DNA from: Alistipes sp.
GTDB taxonomy: Bacteria > Bacteroidota > Bacteroidia > Bacteroidales > Rikenellaceae
NCBI GenBank assembly: GCA_017391665.1
Contig: JAFOXS010000322.1
Location: forward strand, 1-19,549
Length of the DNA: 19,549 bases
Reading direction: 5' to 3'
Positions 1 through 8,391 of the stretch are shown piece after piece. Every line of letters begins with the position of its first letter. Positions within the stretch are counted from its first letter, which is position 1. Below the pieces are notes generated by a model. That model saw only the letters and a list, made by a program, of their open reading frames with translations, was not told the origin of the DNA and searched no databases. A program made the translations under genes and the position numbers.

Positions 1-1113
1 AATGTTGACGCCATTCTTCCATATTCTGTAGTCCAGGTGCGGGCCTGTCGATGTACCCGTGCTGCCCACGTATCCAATCAGATCACCCTGCTTTACGCGA
101 GTGCCCTTGTTGATGCCCTTTGCAAATCCTCGCAGATGCAGATAACCCGTCTCGAGGTTGCCGGCGTGCTTGATGCGGAGTGTGTTGCCTCCGCCGCCAC
201 TCCAGCCCTTGAACGATACGACGCCATCAGCTACAGCGTGTACGGGTGTACCCGAAGGAGCGGCATAATCTACACCAAGGTGAGCCCTATACACTCGATG
301 CACGGGATGCAAACGCGAGTGCGAGAATCGCGAACTGATGCGGGTGAACTTCAGCGGAGCCTTCAGCAGCTGCTTGCGCAGTGACGCACCGTTGTACTCC
401 CAGTATTGTACCTTATCTCCCTGCTGGAACGGAATTGCATATACCTCCTTGCCGGCATGGTTGAACTTAGCTCCCCATATGCGGCCAATGCCTACATGTG
501 TGGTGTCGATAAGTTTTTCGTCGTAGATAACGGTGAAGTTGTCACCCTTCTGGATGCCGAAGAAGTCTACGGTCCACTGATATATCTCCTCGAGCTCTGC
601 AGCGAGTGCATATGGCAGATTGTCGCGCATGATAGCACCCCAGAGCGATGACTCGATCACCGACGAGCGCATCTGACGGCGGATGGTTACATCCTTCTCT
701 CCAGAAGATATGGTGATGCTGTCGTTCTTGAAACCAAAGACAACATATTCGATCAAATCCTTCTCATATACAAAGTAATCCAGACGGCTGCCTGTGGTGG
801 AATCCTGTGCCAGAAATACGGTGTATGGTCTGTCGGCACGAATCTGTCGTAGGGGGAATACATCCTTTGCAACTTTGTCCAGACGATCTACCGTTGCAGC
901 CGAAACTCCATAGCGACCAAGTAGTTTGCCCAGGGTCTCGCCTTGAGCAATGGTTCCCGATTCGGTATGATAATTGTCGGCTATGATGCCGAACAGCATA
1001 GTGTGTTGAGGCTCTTCCGTTTGCTGGATGTTTTCTTCATCCGAACGCTCGCTGCGGCACGCCGCAGGAAGGAAGAGCAGGAGTGTAAGTATTGAGTATA
1101 TAAATCGTTTCAT
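1..1113 (-). CDS. M23 family metallopeptidase (MepM/EnvC-like), 3' end cut by window
   Basis: This is a peptidoglycan endopeptidase-type gene that begins with ATG at 1113 and is open to the window edge (371 codons seen). The N-terminus has a hydrophobic signal segment ending at Cys19 (LPAAC), so a lipoprotein is possible, although Pro at -3 is not ideal. Residues about 50-100 look like the LysM/OapA-type N-terminal part of MepM-like proteins. The M23 domain occupies about 255-371. Metal-site residues are visible as His278 and Asp282 in HLGVD, His326 in YLHL, and His359 in GPHLD. The usual HxH motif reads H359-L-D361, so Asp replaces the second metal-ligand His. I believe this variant occurs in Bacteroidota homologues. 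The gene is divergent from lpxK across 186 bases. From family knowledge, such proteins cut stem-peptide crosslinks or activate amidases. Which of these it does is not decided by the sequence. Confidence 0.9.
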   Translation of the reverse strand, partial: MKRFIYSILTLLLFLPAACRSERSDEENIQQTEEPQHTMLFGIIADNYHTESGTIAQGETLGKLLGRYGVSAATVDRLDKVAKDVFPLRQIRADRPYTVFLAQDSTTGSRLDYFVYEKDLIEYVVFGFKNDSITISSGEKDVTIRRQMRSSVIESSLWGAIMRDNLPYALAAELEEIYQWTVDFFGIQKGDNFTVIYDEKLIDTTHVGIGRIWGAKFNHAGKEVYAIPFQQGDKVQYWEYNGASLRKQLLKAPLKFTRISSRFSHSRLHPVHRVYRAHLGVDYAAPSGTPVHAVADGVVSFKGWSGGGGNTLRIKHAGNLETGYLHLRGFAKGINKGTRVKQGDLIGYVGSTGTSTGPHLDYRIWKNGVNI

Positions 1114-1201
1114 TGTATCACAAAATTAATAAAATTTTTGATATTTAGGATGGTTCTTTTGTTAAAATAGGCTACCGTTTGGATAAAAAACGAAATTTGC
1201 G

Positions 1202-1232
1202 TTGGAATGTTGCAAATAAATGGTTATCTTTG
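1202..1232 (+). promoter_or_regulatory. Bacteroidota-type promoter for lpxK-ssb
   Basis: A -7 octamer TATCTTTG (1225-1232) matches the Bacteroidota consensus TAnnTTTG. A TTG at 1202-1204 lies 20 bases upstream as a -33 element. Transcription would start near 1238, about 60 bases before the lpxK ATG at 1300. The rest of the 1114-1299 divergent gap is AT-rich, and I see no convincing promoter there for the leftward M23 gene. Confidence 0.6.
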
Positions 1233-1299
1233 ACCGAATTATATCATTTGGCGAACGTTTTGGCCAATTTTGTTTCGTAAAAGAACAAACCGAAAACAG

Positions 1300-2346
1300 A
1301 TGAAATTTCTTCTTAAGTTGCTCTCTTATCCTTATCGAATGGCGATAACTATTCGTCATTGGATGTTCGATTGCGGTTTGTTGAAGAGCCATTCGTTCCC
1401 TGTTCCTATCATCTGTGTGGGCAATATCACAGTCGGTGGTACGGGCAAAACCCCTACAGCCGAGATGATTGTGGGTTATATGCAGTCGCACTACAATGTG
1501 GCTCTGCTTTCGCGCGGTTATGGCCGTCGTACGAAGGGTTATCTCGAGGTTAAGACCTCGTCGTCGTATCGTGATGTGGGCGATGAGCCGTTGCAGATCA
1601 AACTCAAATATCCCGATGCACTGGTTGTTGTGTGCGAGAAGCGCGTTGAGGCTATGGAGCGCATCATGCGTGAGCATCCCGAGATAAATCTTGTCGTGAT
1701 GGATGATGGATTCCAGCACCGCCATGTCGAAGCACGTATCAATGTGGTGATTGTGGACTCTACCCGCCCCTATTATGAGGATGACTTCCTGCCCGCAGGT
1801 ACCCTGCGTGACAAGGTGTCGTCGCTGGATCGTGCTCACTATTTCATCGTTACGAAGTGTCCTGCCGATATGCAGCCTATCGCGCAGCGCATGTGGCGCA
1901 AGGAGTTACATAAGATAGCCTACCAGAAGGTGTATTTCACCCGCGTAGTGCCGACCAAGGCTGTGTCGTTGTTCCAGACGCCTAATGTGCTCAATCCTGG
2001 CGATCAGGTTATTGCTATGTCCGGCATAGGTAACCCCAAGGCCTTTGTTGCAGGTGTGCGCAAGTTGTACGATGTGAAGGCTAAACTCAACTTCTCGGAT
2101 CATCATGTCTATTCAGTATCGGATATTGAGCGTATCGTAGCCCTGCTGGAAAAGTATCCGCAGGCTATGTTGCTAACCACGGAGAAGGATGCCGTGAAGC
2201 TACGTCGTAGTCGCCGTGTGCCCGACATTATGCGTGAGCGACTGTTCTATCAGCCGTTGAAGGTGGAGTTCCTCGAAGGCTCGGACGAAGACTTCCTCGG
2301 AACATTGAAGAAGGATCTTGAGGGTAAGGTGCATCTGGATGCATAA
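1300..2346 (+). CDS. lpxK: Tetraacyldisaccharide 4'-kinase
   Basis: LpxK phosphorylates the 4' position of the tetraacyldisaccharide lipid A precursor at the inner membrane, in the Raetz pathway. With the ATG at 1300 the protein has 348 residues, the normal size. It starts with a basic-hydrophobic membrane-associating segment (MKFLLKLL). Visible motifs are the P-loop GGTGKT (46-51), SRGYGR (71-76), VGDEP (93-97) and MDDGFQHR (134-141), all typical of LpxK. The frame stays open upstream to a TTG at 1270, but the ATG gives the family's usual N-terminus, so I chose it. The gene is followed 43 bases later by ssb on the same strand and probably shares its transcript. Its presence implies that the organism makes lipid A, consistent with lptD in the same window. 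Confidence 0.95.
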   Translation: MKFLLKLLSYPYRMAITIRHWMFDCGLLKSHSFPVPIICVGNITVGGTGKTPTAEMIVGYMQSHYNVALLSRGYGRRTKGYLEVKTSSSYRDVGDEPLQIKLKYPDALVVVCEKRVEAMERIMREHPEINLVVMDDGFQHRHVEARINVVIVDSTRPYYEDDFLPAGTLRDKVSSLDRAHYFIVTKCPADMQPIAQRMWRKELHKIAYQKVYFTRVVPTKAVSLFQTPNVLNPGDQVIAMSGIGNPKAFVAGVRKLYDVKAKLNFSDHHVYSVSDIERIVALLEKYPQAMLLTTEKDAVKLRRSRRVPDIMRERLFYQPLKVEFLEGSDEDFLGTLKKDLEGKVHLDA

Positions 2347-2389
2347 CCGATCTATTAGGTATTTGAAAACAAAGAAAATCGTAGAAAAT

Positions 2390-2878
2390 ATGGTAAATAA
2401 AGTTATTTTGGTGGGCAATGTAGGCCTTGATCCCGAGGTTCGAACTACGGAGTCGGGTGTGAAGGTTGCTCGCGTGCGTTTGGCTACAACCGAGCGTATT
2501 TATAATCGTCAGACAAACGAGACATCAGACTATACCGAGTGGCATACTATCACTTTGTGGCGTGGTTTGGCTGATGTCGTGGATCGCTATGTGCGTAAGG
2601 GTAGCCAGCTCTATATTGAGGGTCGTCTGCGTACTCGCGAGTGGACAGATAAGGATAATATCAAGCGTTATACCACGGAGATTATGGCCGATGATATGAA
2701 ACTCCTGGGTCGTCGTTCTGATGGACAGCAGGGTAGCCAGCAGGGTGGAGGTTACACTCAGCCACAGCAGGGCGGATATTCACAGCCGAGCGGTGCTTCA
2801 TATGCGCAGCCCGCGCAGCCTGCTCCGTCGTCATCAATCCCTGCACCGCAGGATGATCCCGACGATCTGCCGTTCTAA
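2390..2878 (+). CDS. ssb: Single-stranded DNA-binding protein
   Basis: SSB coats single-stranded DNA in replication, recombination and repair. The ATG at 2390 gives 162 residues beginning MVNKVILVGNVG, the classic OB-fold start, so the in-frame upstream codons from 2318 are not needed. The OB fold covers about residues 1-108, with GNVG, YTEWH and the RKGSQLYIEGRLRTR region all recognisable. It is followed by a Gln/Gly/Pro/Ser-rich flexible linker of about 45 residues with repeated QQGG/YxQP units. The protein ends in the acidic tip DDPDDLPF, which in this family docks replication and repair partners. The gene sits 43 bases after lpxK and ends 21 bases before a strong terminator, so the two genes form a short transcription unit without an obvious functional link. 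Confidence 0.97.
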   Translation: MVNKVILVGNVGLDPEVRTTESGVKVARVRLATTERIYNRQTNETSDYTEWHTITLWRGLADVVDRYVRKGSQLYIEGRLRTREWTDKDNIKRYTTEIMADDMKLLGRRSDGQQGSQQGGGYTQPQQGGYSQPSGASYAQPAQPAPSSSIPAPQDDPDDLPF

Positions 2879-2899
2879 TTATAATAAAGGCATGAATAG

Positions 2900-2930
2900 A
2901 ATCTGTCCGAAATTTCGGGCAGATTTTTTT
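2900..2930 (+). terminator. Rho-independent terminator after ssb
   Basis: A 10-bp stem pairs 2900-2909 (AATCTGTCCG) with 2916-2925 (CGGGCAGATT), with one G-T pair and the loop AAATTT. It is followed by a T run to 2930. The position 21 bases after the ssb stop fits the end of the lpxK-ssb transcript. Confidence 0.88.
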
Positions 2931-2961
2931 GTCGATAAAGTTCTGATATAGTGCAATCGTT

Positions 2962-2990
2962 ACCAAAATGTAACATACTTACATTTTGGT
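2962..2990. repeat. Perfect 12-bp inverted repeat, candidate operator
   Basis: The left arm ACCAAAATGTAA (2962-2973) is the exact reverse complement of the right arm TTACATTTTGGT (2979-2990), with the 5-base spacer CATAC. An overlapping smaller pair, GTTAC/GTAAC (2959-2963 and 2970-2974), shares the left arm. The element ends six bases before the -33 element of the next promoter. This is a typical position for an activator or repressor site. It lacks a GC-rich stem and a directly following T run, so a terminator is less likely. Confidence 0.55.
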
Positions 2991-2996
2991 GCCATC

Positions 2997-3027
2997 TTGT
3001 TTTTGGCGTTGCTGCACGCTATCTTTG
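2997..3027 (+). promoter_or_regulatory. Bacteroidota-type promoter for the SnoaL-like gene
   Basis: The -7 octamer TATCTTTG (3020-3027) has a TTG (2997-2999) exactly 20 bases upstream, the same layout as the lpxK promoter. A transcript would start near 3033, about 20 bases before the ATG at 3053, giving a very short leader. Confidence 0.62.
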
Positions 3028-3052
3028 TTCATAAATTTAAAGTAAACGAGAT

Positions 3053-3523
3053 ATGAAAAAGATTTTATTTGTAACGTTTGTAGCGTTGTTTGCTGTATCA
3101 TCGCTGGCATTTGCCCGCGGTGGTTCAGAGTCAGAGCGTAAGGCTGTGGAGGCGATTGTGGATGCATATATCAAGACCATCAATGATGGCGATTTGGAGC
3201 TGGTTGGCAAGATCTGGTCGCACGATGAGCGCGCTTCGTTTATTGGTCCGCAGGGCCGCTTCTCGGGTTATGAAGAGGTCCGCGACAAGCTTGTGATGAG
3301 TTTCAAGAATGGCTTTGCAAAGCGCAATCTGCGTAAGGATGAACTGATTATTGTTATTGAGGGTAAGTCGGCGTGGGCAGAGTTTACCTGGACATTCGAC
3401 TCTGTGGGTAAGGATGGCACGGAGCGTACATCGCGTGGACGTGAAACGCAGATTTTTAGAAAGGAGAAGGATGGCTGGAAGTTGATGCACATTCATTATT
3501 CGGGCATACGCAGCAACAACTAA
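3053..3523 (+). CDS. Exported SnoaL/NTF2-like domain protein
   Basis: The gene encodes a 156-residue protein. Residues 1-21 form a clear Sec signal peptide with a probable cut after LAFA, so the product should be periplasmic or exported. The remainder resembles the nuclear-transport-factor-2/SnoaL-like (DUF4440-type) cone fold. It has a helical start (AVEAIVDAYIKTINDGDLE, about 31-49), a W-S-H-D-E segment (55-59), GRFSGYEEVRDKL (68-80), and a closing strand pair ending FRKEKDGWKLMHIHYSGI (about 135-152). Members of this fold range from isomerases and dehydratases to non-catalytic binding proteins. The sequence does not say which applies here. The gene stands alone, with its own promoter, an adjacent inverted repeat and a downstream terminator, which suggests separate regulation. 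Confidence 0.8.
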   Translation: MKKILFVTFVALFAVSSLAFARGGSESERKAVEAIVDAYIKTINDGDLELVGKIWSHDERASFIGPQGRFSGYEEVRDKLVMSFKNGFAKRNLRKDELIIVIEGKSAWAEFTWTFDSVGKDGTERTSRGRETQIFRKEKDGWKLMHIHYSGIRSNN

Positions 3524-3528
3524 TATAG

Positions 3529-3555
3529 AAAAGGCTACCCATCAGGTAGCCTTTT
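3529..3555. terminator. Bidirectional terminator between convergent genes
   Basis: A perfect 11-bp stem pairs AAAAGGCTACC (3529-3539) with GGTAGCCTTTT (3545-3555) around the loop CATCA. The A and T ends give a short U run in either direction. It lies 5 bases after the rightward SnoaL-like gene stop and 3 bases beyond the leftward dCMP deaminase stop, so it can end both transcripts. Confidence 0.85.
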
Positions 3556-3558
3556 CTG

Positions 3559-3993
3559 TTATTCTATTTCACATTTTACACATTCGATACCAACTCGTTG
3601 CAGGAGTTTCAGACCATCCTCTGAGCGGTAGTCGTCGCAATATACCACACGCTTGATACCTGCCTGAATAATCAGCTTGGAGCACTCGATGCAGGGCGCA
3701 GCCGTGATGTAGAGAGTCGACCCATCGCAGTTGTTGGCACTCTTGGCAACCTTTGTAATGGCATTTGCCTCGGCGTGCAGAACGTAGGGCTTGGTCTTGC
3801 CCGTGAGTTCGTCCTCGCAGATGTTCTCAAAGCCCGATGGCGTGCCGTTGTAGCCGTCCGAGATAATCATCTTATCCTTGACAATCAGGGCACCCACCTG
3901 ACGGCGTACACAGTATGAGTTCTCTGCCCATACGCGCGCCATGCGCAGGTAGCGCATATCTAACTGGCGTTGTTTCTCCTCCTGGTATCCCAT
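3559..3993 (-). CDS. dCMP deaminase family protein (ComEB-like)
   Basis: The 144-residue protein is a zinc-dependent cytidine/deoxycytidylate deaminase that would convert dCMP to dUMP for dTTP synthesis. The active-site signature is complete: His73-Ala-Glu75 (HAE) supplies a zinc ligand and the proton-shuttling Glu, and Pro100-Cys101 with Cys104 (PCIEC) supplies the other two zinc ligands. The segment GYNGTPSGFENICED (about 48-62) matches the dCMP deaminase branch more than tRNA or cytosine deaminases. The gene begins 3 bases after the secA stop, so it is almost surely cotranscribed with secA from the promoter at 7330-7360. The pairing has no evident functional link. The gene ends just before a shared hairpin terminator. 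Confidence 0.92.
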   Translation of the reverse strand: MGYQEEKQRQLDMRYLRMARVWAENSYCVRRQVGALIVKDKMIISDGYNGTPSGFENICEDELTGKTKPYVLHAEANAITKVAKSANNCDGSTLYITAAPCIECSKLIIQAGIKRVVYCDDYRSEDGLKLLQRVGIECVKCEIE

Positions 3994-3996
3994 CTC

Positions 3997-6900
3997 TTAC
4001 ATTCCTTTACCGTGGCACTGCTTGTACTTCTTGCCGCTACCGCAGGGGCAGGGGTCATTGCGGCCCACCTTCTTCTCAACCTTGATGGGTGCGGGCTTCG
4101 ACTTCTCAGCCTGGCCAGCGGCAGCTGCGGCAGCCATGCGTGATGCCTGCAACTTGTTTACATCAACCTTGGCCTTCTGCTGGCGCTCCTGCTGAACAGC
4201 CTCGGGGTTGTTCTCACGTGTGGGGATGTATGCCTTGTTGAGAATACCCAACGCCTCGCGATTCACCTTCTGCAGCATCTTAGAGAAGAGCTCGTATGAC
4301 TCCAGTTTGTAGATCAACAACGGATCCTTCTGCTCATACTGTGCATTCTGTACACTCTGGCGCAACTCATCCATCTCGCGCAGATGCTCACGCCATGCGT
4401 CGTCGATGGTGGTGAAGAGCACGATCTTGGCAAATACCTTATAGATGTCCATGCCATCCGATGCCTTGCAACGCTCCAGCGATACGGGGACGTGGAATCC
4501 AAGGTGACCATCGGTGATGGGGAAGTGCATTACGCGATCCATCATCAACTCATTCTCCTTGTAGATAACCTCCATGGTCTTGCGTACGGTGTCGGCAACG
4601 GCCTTCTGGCGACGTGCAAAGAGGTTGTGCAAATCCTCTACGATCCACGCTACAATCTCCTTGGGCTTGGCTGCATTGTACTTAGCCTCATCGAATGAGG
4701 GCTGAAGTGCCACCTCGCGGATAAGCTCGAATGAGAATGACTCATAGTCCATACCCTCGTGAGCCTCCATGAAGCTCTCGGCATAGTCGCATATGATGTT
4801 GTTCAAATCGATCTCGATCTGCTCGCCATACAGGGCATGGCGACGGCGTGTATAGATAACCTCACGCTGTGAGTTCATTACATCGTCATACTCCAGCAGT
4901 CGCTTACGGATACCGAAGTTGTTCTCCTCGACCTTCTTCTGTGCACGCTCGATAGCCTTGGTCATCATTGAGGCCTGGATAACCTCGCCCTCCTGAATAC
5001 CCATTCTATCCATCATCGATGCGATACGCTCCGAACCGAACAGACGCATCAAATCGTCCTCCAGCGATACGAAGAACTGTGATGAACCGGGGTCACCCTG
5101 ACGTCCTGAACGGCCTCGCAACTGGCGGTCAACACGACGGCTCTCGTGGCGCTCCGTACCAATGATAGCCAAACCGCCTGCGGCCTTAGCCTCGGGAGAA
5201 AGTTTGATATCGGTACCACGACCTGCCATGTTTGTAGCGATGGTAACCTGGCCCGAGCGACCTGCCTCGGCAACAATCTGCGCCTCCAGCTGGTGCTGCT
5301 TTGCGTTGAGGACATTATGCTTGATGCCGCGCAACTTAAGCATACGGCTCAAAAGCTCTGAAATCTCGACCGATGTGGTACCAACCAGCACGGGACGATT
5401 CTCGTTAACGAGACGAACGATCTCCTCAATTACGGCGTTGTACTTCTCGCGCTTGGTCTTGTAGATCAAATCCTCACGGTCATCACGCAGAATGGGGCGG
5501 TTGGTGGGGATAACCACCACGTCCAGCTTGTAGATGTTCCAGAACTCCGATGCCTCGGTCTCAGCCGTACCGGTCATACCAGCCAGCTTGTGATACATAC
5601 GGAAGTAGTTCTGCAGTGTAATGGTTGCGAAGGTCTGTGTAGCAGCCTCAACCTTTACGCGCTCCTTGGCCTCGATAGCCTGGTGCAAACCGTCAGAGTA
5701 GCGGCGACCGTCAAGGATACGACCTGTCTGCTCATCGACGATCTTAACCTTGTTGTCCATTACGACATACTCCACATCCTTCTCGAACATTGAGTATGCT
5801 TTCAAAAGCTGGTTCACGGTGTGAACACGCTCCGACTTTATTGAGTAGTCGTTGATAATCTGATCCTTGCGCTGAGCCTTCTCCTCTACGGTGAGCTCCT
5901 CCTTCTCCAACTCGGCAACCTCCGATCCGATGTCGGGCAGCACGAAGAACTTATCCTCGTTGAAGTACTTCGACAACACCTCGTGACCCTTGTCGGTGAG
6001 CTCTACCGAGTGCAGCTTCTCATCGATTACGAAGTACAGATCCTCGATAATCTCGGGCATACGGCGGTTGTTGTCCTGCATATAGATGTTCTCCGTCTTC
6101 TGGAACTGCACCTTGATGCCGGGCTCCGAGAGGAACTTGATGATAGGCTTATACTTGGGCAGACCCTTGTGCGCACGATAGAGCAACTTGCCACCCTCGT
6201 CAACCTTACCCTCAGTGAAGAGACGACGTGACTCGGCTACAAGGCCAGTAACGAGATTCTTCTGCAAGTTGTAGAGGTGCTCAATCGAGGGACGATAGTT
6301 CTCGAACATCTGGTCGTCGCCCTTGGGTACGGGACCCGAGATGATAAGCGGCGTACGAGCATCGTCGATCAATACCGAGTCGACCTCATCGACAATTGCG
6401 TAATGGTGCTTGCGCTGTACCAAATCCTTCGGAGAAGATGCCATATTGTCACGCAGGTAGTCGAAGCCGTACTCGTTGTTCGTACCGAAGGTAATGTCGG
6501 CGAGGTATGCCTTGCGGCGAGCCTCTGAGTTGGGCTGGTGCTTGTCGATGCAATCTACCGACAGACCGTGGAACTCATACATGGGACCCATCCACTCCGA
6601 GTCACGACGTGCCAGGTAGTCGTTCACAGTCACTACATGCACACCCTTGCGAGCCAAAGCGTTGAGGAATACGGGCAGCGTTGCTACCAATGTCTTACCC
6701 TCACCCGTAGCCATCTCGGCAATCTTACCCTTGTGCAGTACAACACCACCGAAGAGCTGTACATCGTAGTGAATCATCTCCCACTTCAGATCGTTGCCCG
6801 CTGCCATCCAGTGTGTAGCGTAGATAGCCTTGTCATCCTCGATGGTTACAAAATCCTTGTGCGCTGCCAGGTTGCGGTCGAAGTCGGTTGCTGTAACAAC

Positions 6901-7290
6901 TACGGTCTCGTTCTGCGTGAAACGGCGAGCCGTATCCTTCATGATGGCAAATGCCTCGGGAAGGATCTGATCCAGCTGCTCCTCGATCTTCTCGTCGATG
7001 CGCTTGGTGGTATTCTCAATATCCTTTGAGATCTTCTCCTTCTCCGAAAGCGAGATGTCGCCATGCTCCAAACGATCCTTCTGCTCTACAATGTGAGCCT
7101 CGTCGGCTGCGATTGCATCGGCAATACGGCGCATAAGGGCTGCGCTGCGCTCACGCAACTCATCATTTGAGAGACGCTCGATAGAGGGGTATATCTCCTT
7201 GATCTTACGAACATAGGGCTCAATCTGCTTGCGATCCTTGTCGCTCTTCGAGCCAAAGAAGAATTTAATTACATTACTTACGATATCCAT
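3997..7290 (-). CDS. secA: Preprotein translocase ATPase SecA (long form)
   Basis: SecA is the ATP-driven motor that pushes unfolded preproteins through SecYEG. The 1,097-residue protein has Walker A MATGEGKT (193-200), the DYLARRD region (224-230), Walker B DEVDS (301-305) followed by [13 protein letters not shown], the GMTGTAETE and AGRGTDI helicase motifs, and a C-terminal zinc-binding tail with the [13 protein letters not shown] pattern. It is about 200 residues longer than E. coli SecA (901). Part of the excess lies before Walker A: a charged helical insert at about 62-108 and a second insert at about 128-172, placed between segments that are adjacent in E. coli. The long form is usual for Bacteroidota. 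A consensus promoter lies 40-70 bases upstream, and the dCMP deaminase gene follows 3 bases downstream. Confidence 0.98.
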   Translation of the reverse strand: MDIVSNVIKFFFGSKSDKDRKQIEPYVRKIKEIYPSIERLSNDELRERSAALMRRIADAIAADEAHIVEQKDRLEHGDISLSEKEKISKDIENTTKRIDEKIEEQLDQILPEAFAIMKDTARRFTQNETVVVTATDFDRNLAAHKDFVTIEDDKAIYATHWMAAGNDLKWEMIHYDVQLFGGVVLHKGKIAEMATGEGKTLVATLPVFLNALARKGVHVVTVNDYLARRDSEWMGPMYEFHGLSVDCIDKHQPNSEARRKAYLADITFGTNNEYGFDYLRDNMASSPKDLVQRKHHYAIVDEVDSVLIDDARTPLIISGPVPKGDDQMFENYRPSIEHLYNLQKNLVTGLVAESRRLFTEGKVDEGGKLLYRAHKGLPKYKPIIKFLSEPGIKVQFQKTENIYMQDNNRRMPEIIEDLYFVIDEKLHSVELTDKGHEVLSKYFNEDKFFVLPDIGSEVAELEKEELTVEEKAQRKDQIINDYSIKSERVHTVNQLLKAYSMFEKDVEYVVMDNKVKIVDEQTGRILDGRRYSDGLHQAIEAKERVKVEAATQTFATITLQNYFRMYHKLAGMTGTAETEASEFWNIYKLDVVVIPTNRPILRDDREDLIYKTKREKYNAVIEEIVRLVNENRPVLVGTTSVEISELLSRMLKLRGIKHNVLNAKQHQLEAQIVAEAGRSGQVTIATNMAGRGTDIKLSPEAKAAGGLAIIGTERHESRRVDRQLRGRSGRQGDPGSSQFFVSLEDDLMRLFGSERIASMMDRMGIQEGEVIQASMMTKAIERAQKKVEENNFGIRKRLLEYDDVMNSQREVIYTRRRHALYGEQIEIDLNNIICDYAESFMEAHEGMDYESFSFELIREVALQPSFDEAKYNAAKPKEIVAWIVEDLHNLFARRQKAVADTVRKTMEVIYKENELMMDRVMHFPITDGHLGFHVPVSLERCKASDGMDIYKVFAKIVLFTTIDDAWREHLREMDELRQSVQNAQYEQKDPLLIYKLESYELFSKMLQKVNREALGILNKAYIPTRENNPEAVQQERQQKAKVDVNKLQASRMAAAAAAGQAEKSKPAPIKVEKKVGRNDPCPCGSGKKYKQCHGKGM

Positions 7291-7329
7291 ATTATTTTGC
7301 TTTATTTTCTTTTTCGCTTATTTATCCAA

Positions 7330-7360
7330 CAAAGATAGTGATTTCTACGCAAATAGCAAA
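7330..7360 (-). promoter_or_regulatory. Consensus Bacteroidota promoter for secA
   Basis: On the minus strand TTTG (7357-7360) is followed by exactly 19 bases and then TATCTTTG (7330-7337), a full match to the TTTG-N19-TAnnTTTG consensus. Transcription would begin near 7324, giving a leader of about 34 bases before the secA ATG. The -33 box lies inside a 12-bp palindrome, GCAAAATTTTGC (7356-7367). I see no terminator between the DUF2851 stop (7412) and this promoter, so some read-through into secA is possible. Confidence 0.8.
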
Positions 7361-7411
7361 ATTTTGCCATTCGCGCAGCCATTATTTCACGATTTTGTCC
7401 AAATATGTGAT

Positions 7412-8380
7412 TTATACCTCCTCTTCGAGGCTCTCGACGGGTGCCGTTTTATCAAGAATCTGCTTACCCACGAGGCACTCCTCGCAACGACGGTCACGGC
7501 AATATTCGAACGATAGTTGCAGCAGAGCCTGCGAGTCAAAGGCCGTGCGAGCCAGAGGGCCAAAGCTGTTCCATTGAGCGATGATGGAGTTTTTCTCCGC
7601 AGGCAGACTCTCCAGCAGTCCAAGAGCTCGCGAGTACAGACGCTCATTGCCCGTGTATGATGAGTAGGCAAACTGCATCTGCACAACAAGATTGATGGCC
7701 AGAAGATCGGTCTTTGTGCGACCCGTACGTTTAGCGACCGATGGTGATGTGGATGCTGGGATGTAGTGTGTCTGCCAATAGGGCAGGGTCTGGCAGCTGA
7801 ACAGATTATATACATCATCACCCGATGTGCAAGCAAGCATGCGATCCATCATCTCGCGTGTATAGGTGATAAATGAAGCCACCTGCGACAGACGCAGGAT
7901 GGGATGGTTGTTGGGATATATGCGTTTGAGTCTCCATGCCGATGCCTCCATTGCCGTGATGGAGTATTTGGTGGAGAGGTATGAGAAATTACGTTTGAGG
8001 TTGAGTATATACTCATCGTGAGGATACAACGTCAGCAGGCCCGATGCTCCAATAAGCAATGCCTCGACATTGGCCGCCACCTCCCTTTCGCGCAACAGTA
8101 TGGCGTAGGGTACACGGCGTGCCAATTCGGTGAATGCCTCCTTGTTATCCACGCCTCCCATCGTGCGCATCAGCATCGTGTAGAATGTCTGCTGCCAATC
8201 CTGCTGGCACTCCTCGAAGATGTGGTTTATGTCGCTGTTCTTGCGCGACAGGCGCTCGAAACCTAATTTGTTGTATATGTCCAGACGGTGCAGCGTATCT
8301 AACTTTGAGAGATAGCCGCCACAGCCGAAGTATGATGCTCCGGCCTTCAAACGGTTTATGTTTCTCTTACGCTCGTCCAT
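7412..8380 (-). CDS. DUF2851 family protein, short form
   Basis: The 322-residue protein resembles the Bacteroidota DUF2851 family, whose function is not known to me. Recognisable stretches are the run LDIYNKLGFERLSRK, the QQDWQQTFYTMLMRTMGG block, the NVEALLIGASGLL block, and the C-terminal RCEECLVGKQIL Cys motif. Family members as I recall them have about 420 residues. This one appears to start near the point where the usual N-terminal domain of about 100 residues has ended. An in-frame stop at 8402-8404 rules out a long upstream extension in this frame. A TTG at 8386 could add two residues, but I prefer the ATG at 8380. The gene lies 11 bases after the MIP18-family stop and is the last gene before the secA promoter. 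The family assignment is from memory of the motifs. Confidence 0.75.
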   Translation of the reverse strand: MDERKRNINRLKAGASYFGCGGYLSKLDTLHRLDIYNKLGFERLSRKNSDINHIFEECQQDWQQTFYTMLMRTMGGVDNKEAFTELARRVPYAILLREREVAANVEALLIGASGLLTLYPHDEYILNLKRNFSYLSTKYSITAMEASAWRLKRIYPNNHPILRLSQVASFITYTREMMDRMLACTSGDDVYNLFSCQTLPYWQTHYIPASTSPSVAKRTGRTKTDLLAINLVVQMQFAYSSYTGNERLYSRALGLLESLPAEKNSIIAQWNSFGPLARTAFDSQALLQLSFEYCRDRRCEECLVGKQILDKTAPVESLEEEV

Positions 8381-8391
8381 CTTCAATCTCG

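Noticed and set aside
1121..1128. TAATTTTG on the minus strand, a possible -7 box for the M23 gene
   Set aside because: It lies only 7 bases before the ATG and has no TTTG/TTG 19-20 bases upstream, so it is probably chance in AT-rich DNA.
1270..1299. Extended lpxK start at TTG 1270
   Set aside because: It adds ten basic residues not typical of LpxK, and the ATG at 1300 begins the usual N-terminus.
1162..1839. 225-residue leftward open frame overlapping the lpxK promoter and gene
   Set aside because: It is the antisense shadow of lpxK. Its composition is His/Ile-rich in the way of reverse frames, it has no recognisable domain, and it would run over a clear promoter.
2318..2389. Extended ssb start at 2318 overlapping lpxK
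   Set aside because: The OB fold begins at MVNKVIL from the ATG at 2390, and the extra residues are not part of the family.
2962..2990. Inverted repeat as a second terminator after ssb
   Set aside because: The stem is AT-rich with no adjacent T run, and a much better terminator lies just upstream at 2900-2930.
6538..7029. 163-residue rightward open frame opposite secA, with several other long antisense frames in secA
   Set aside because: Long reverse frames are expected from the codon bias of secA. None has a plausible start context or motif.
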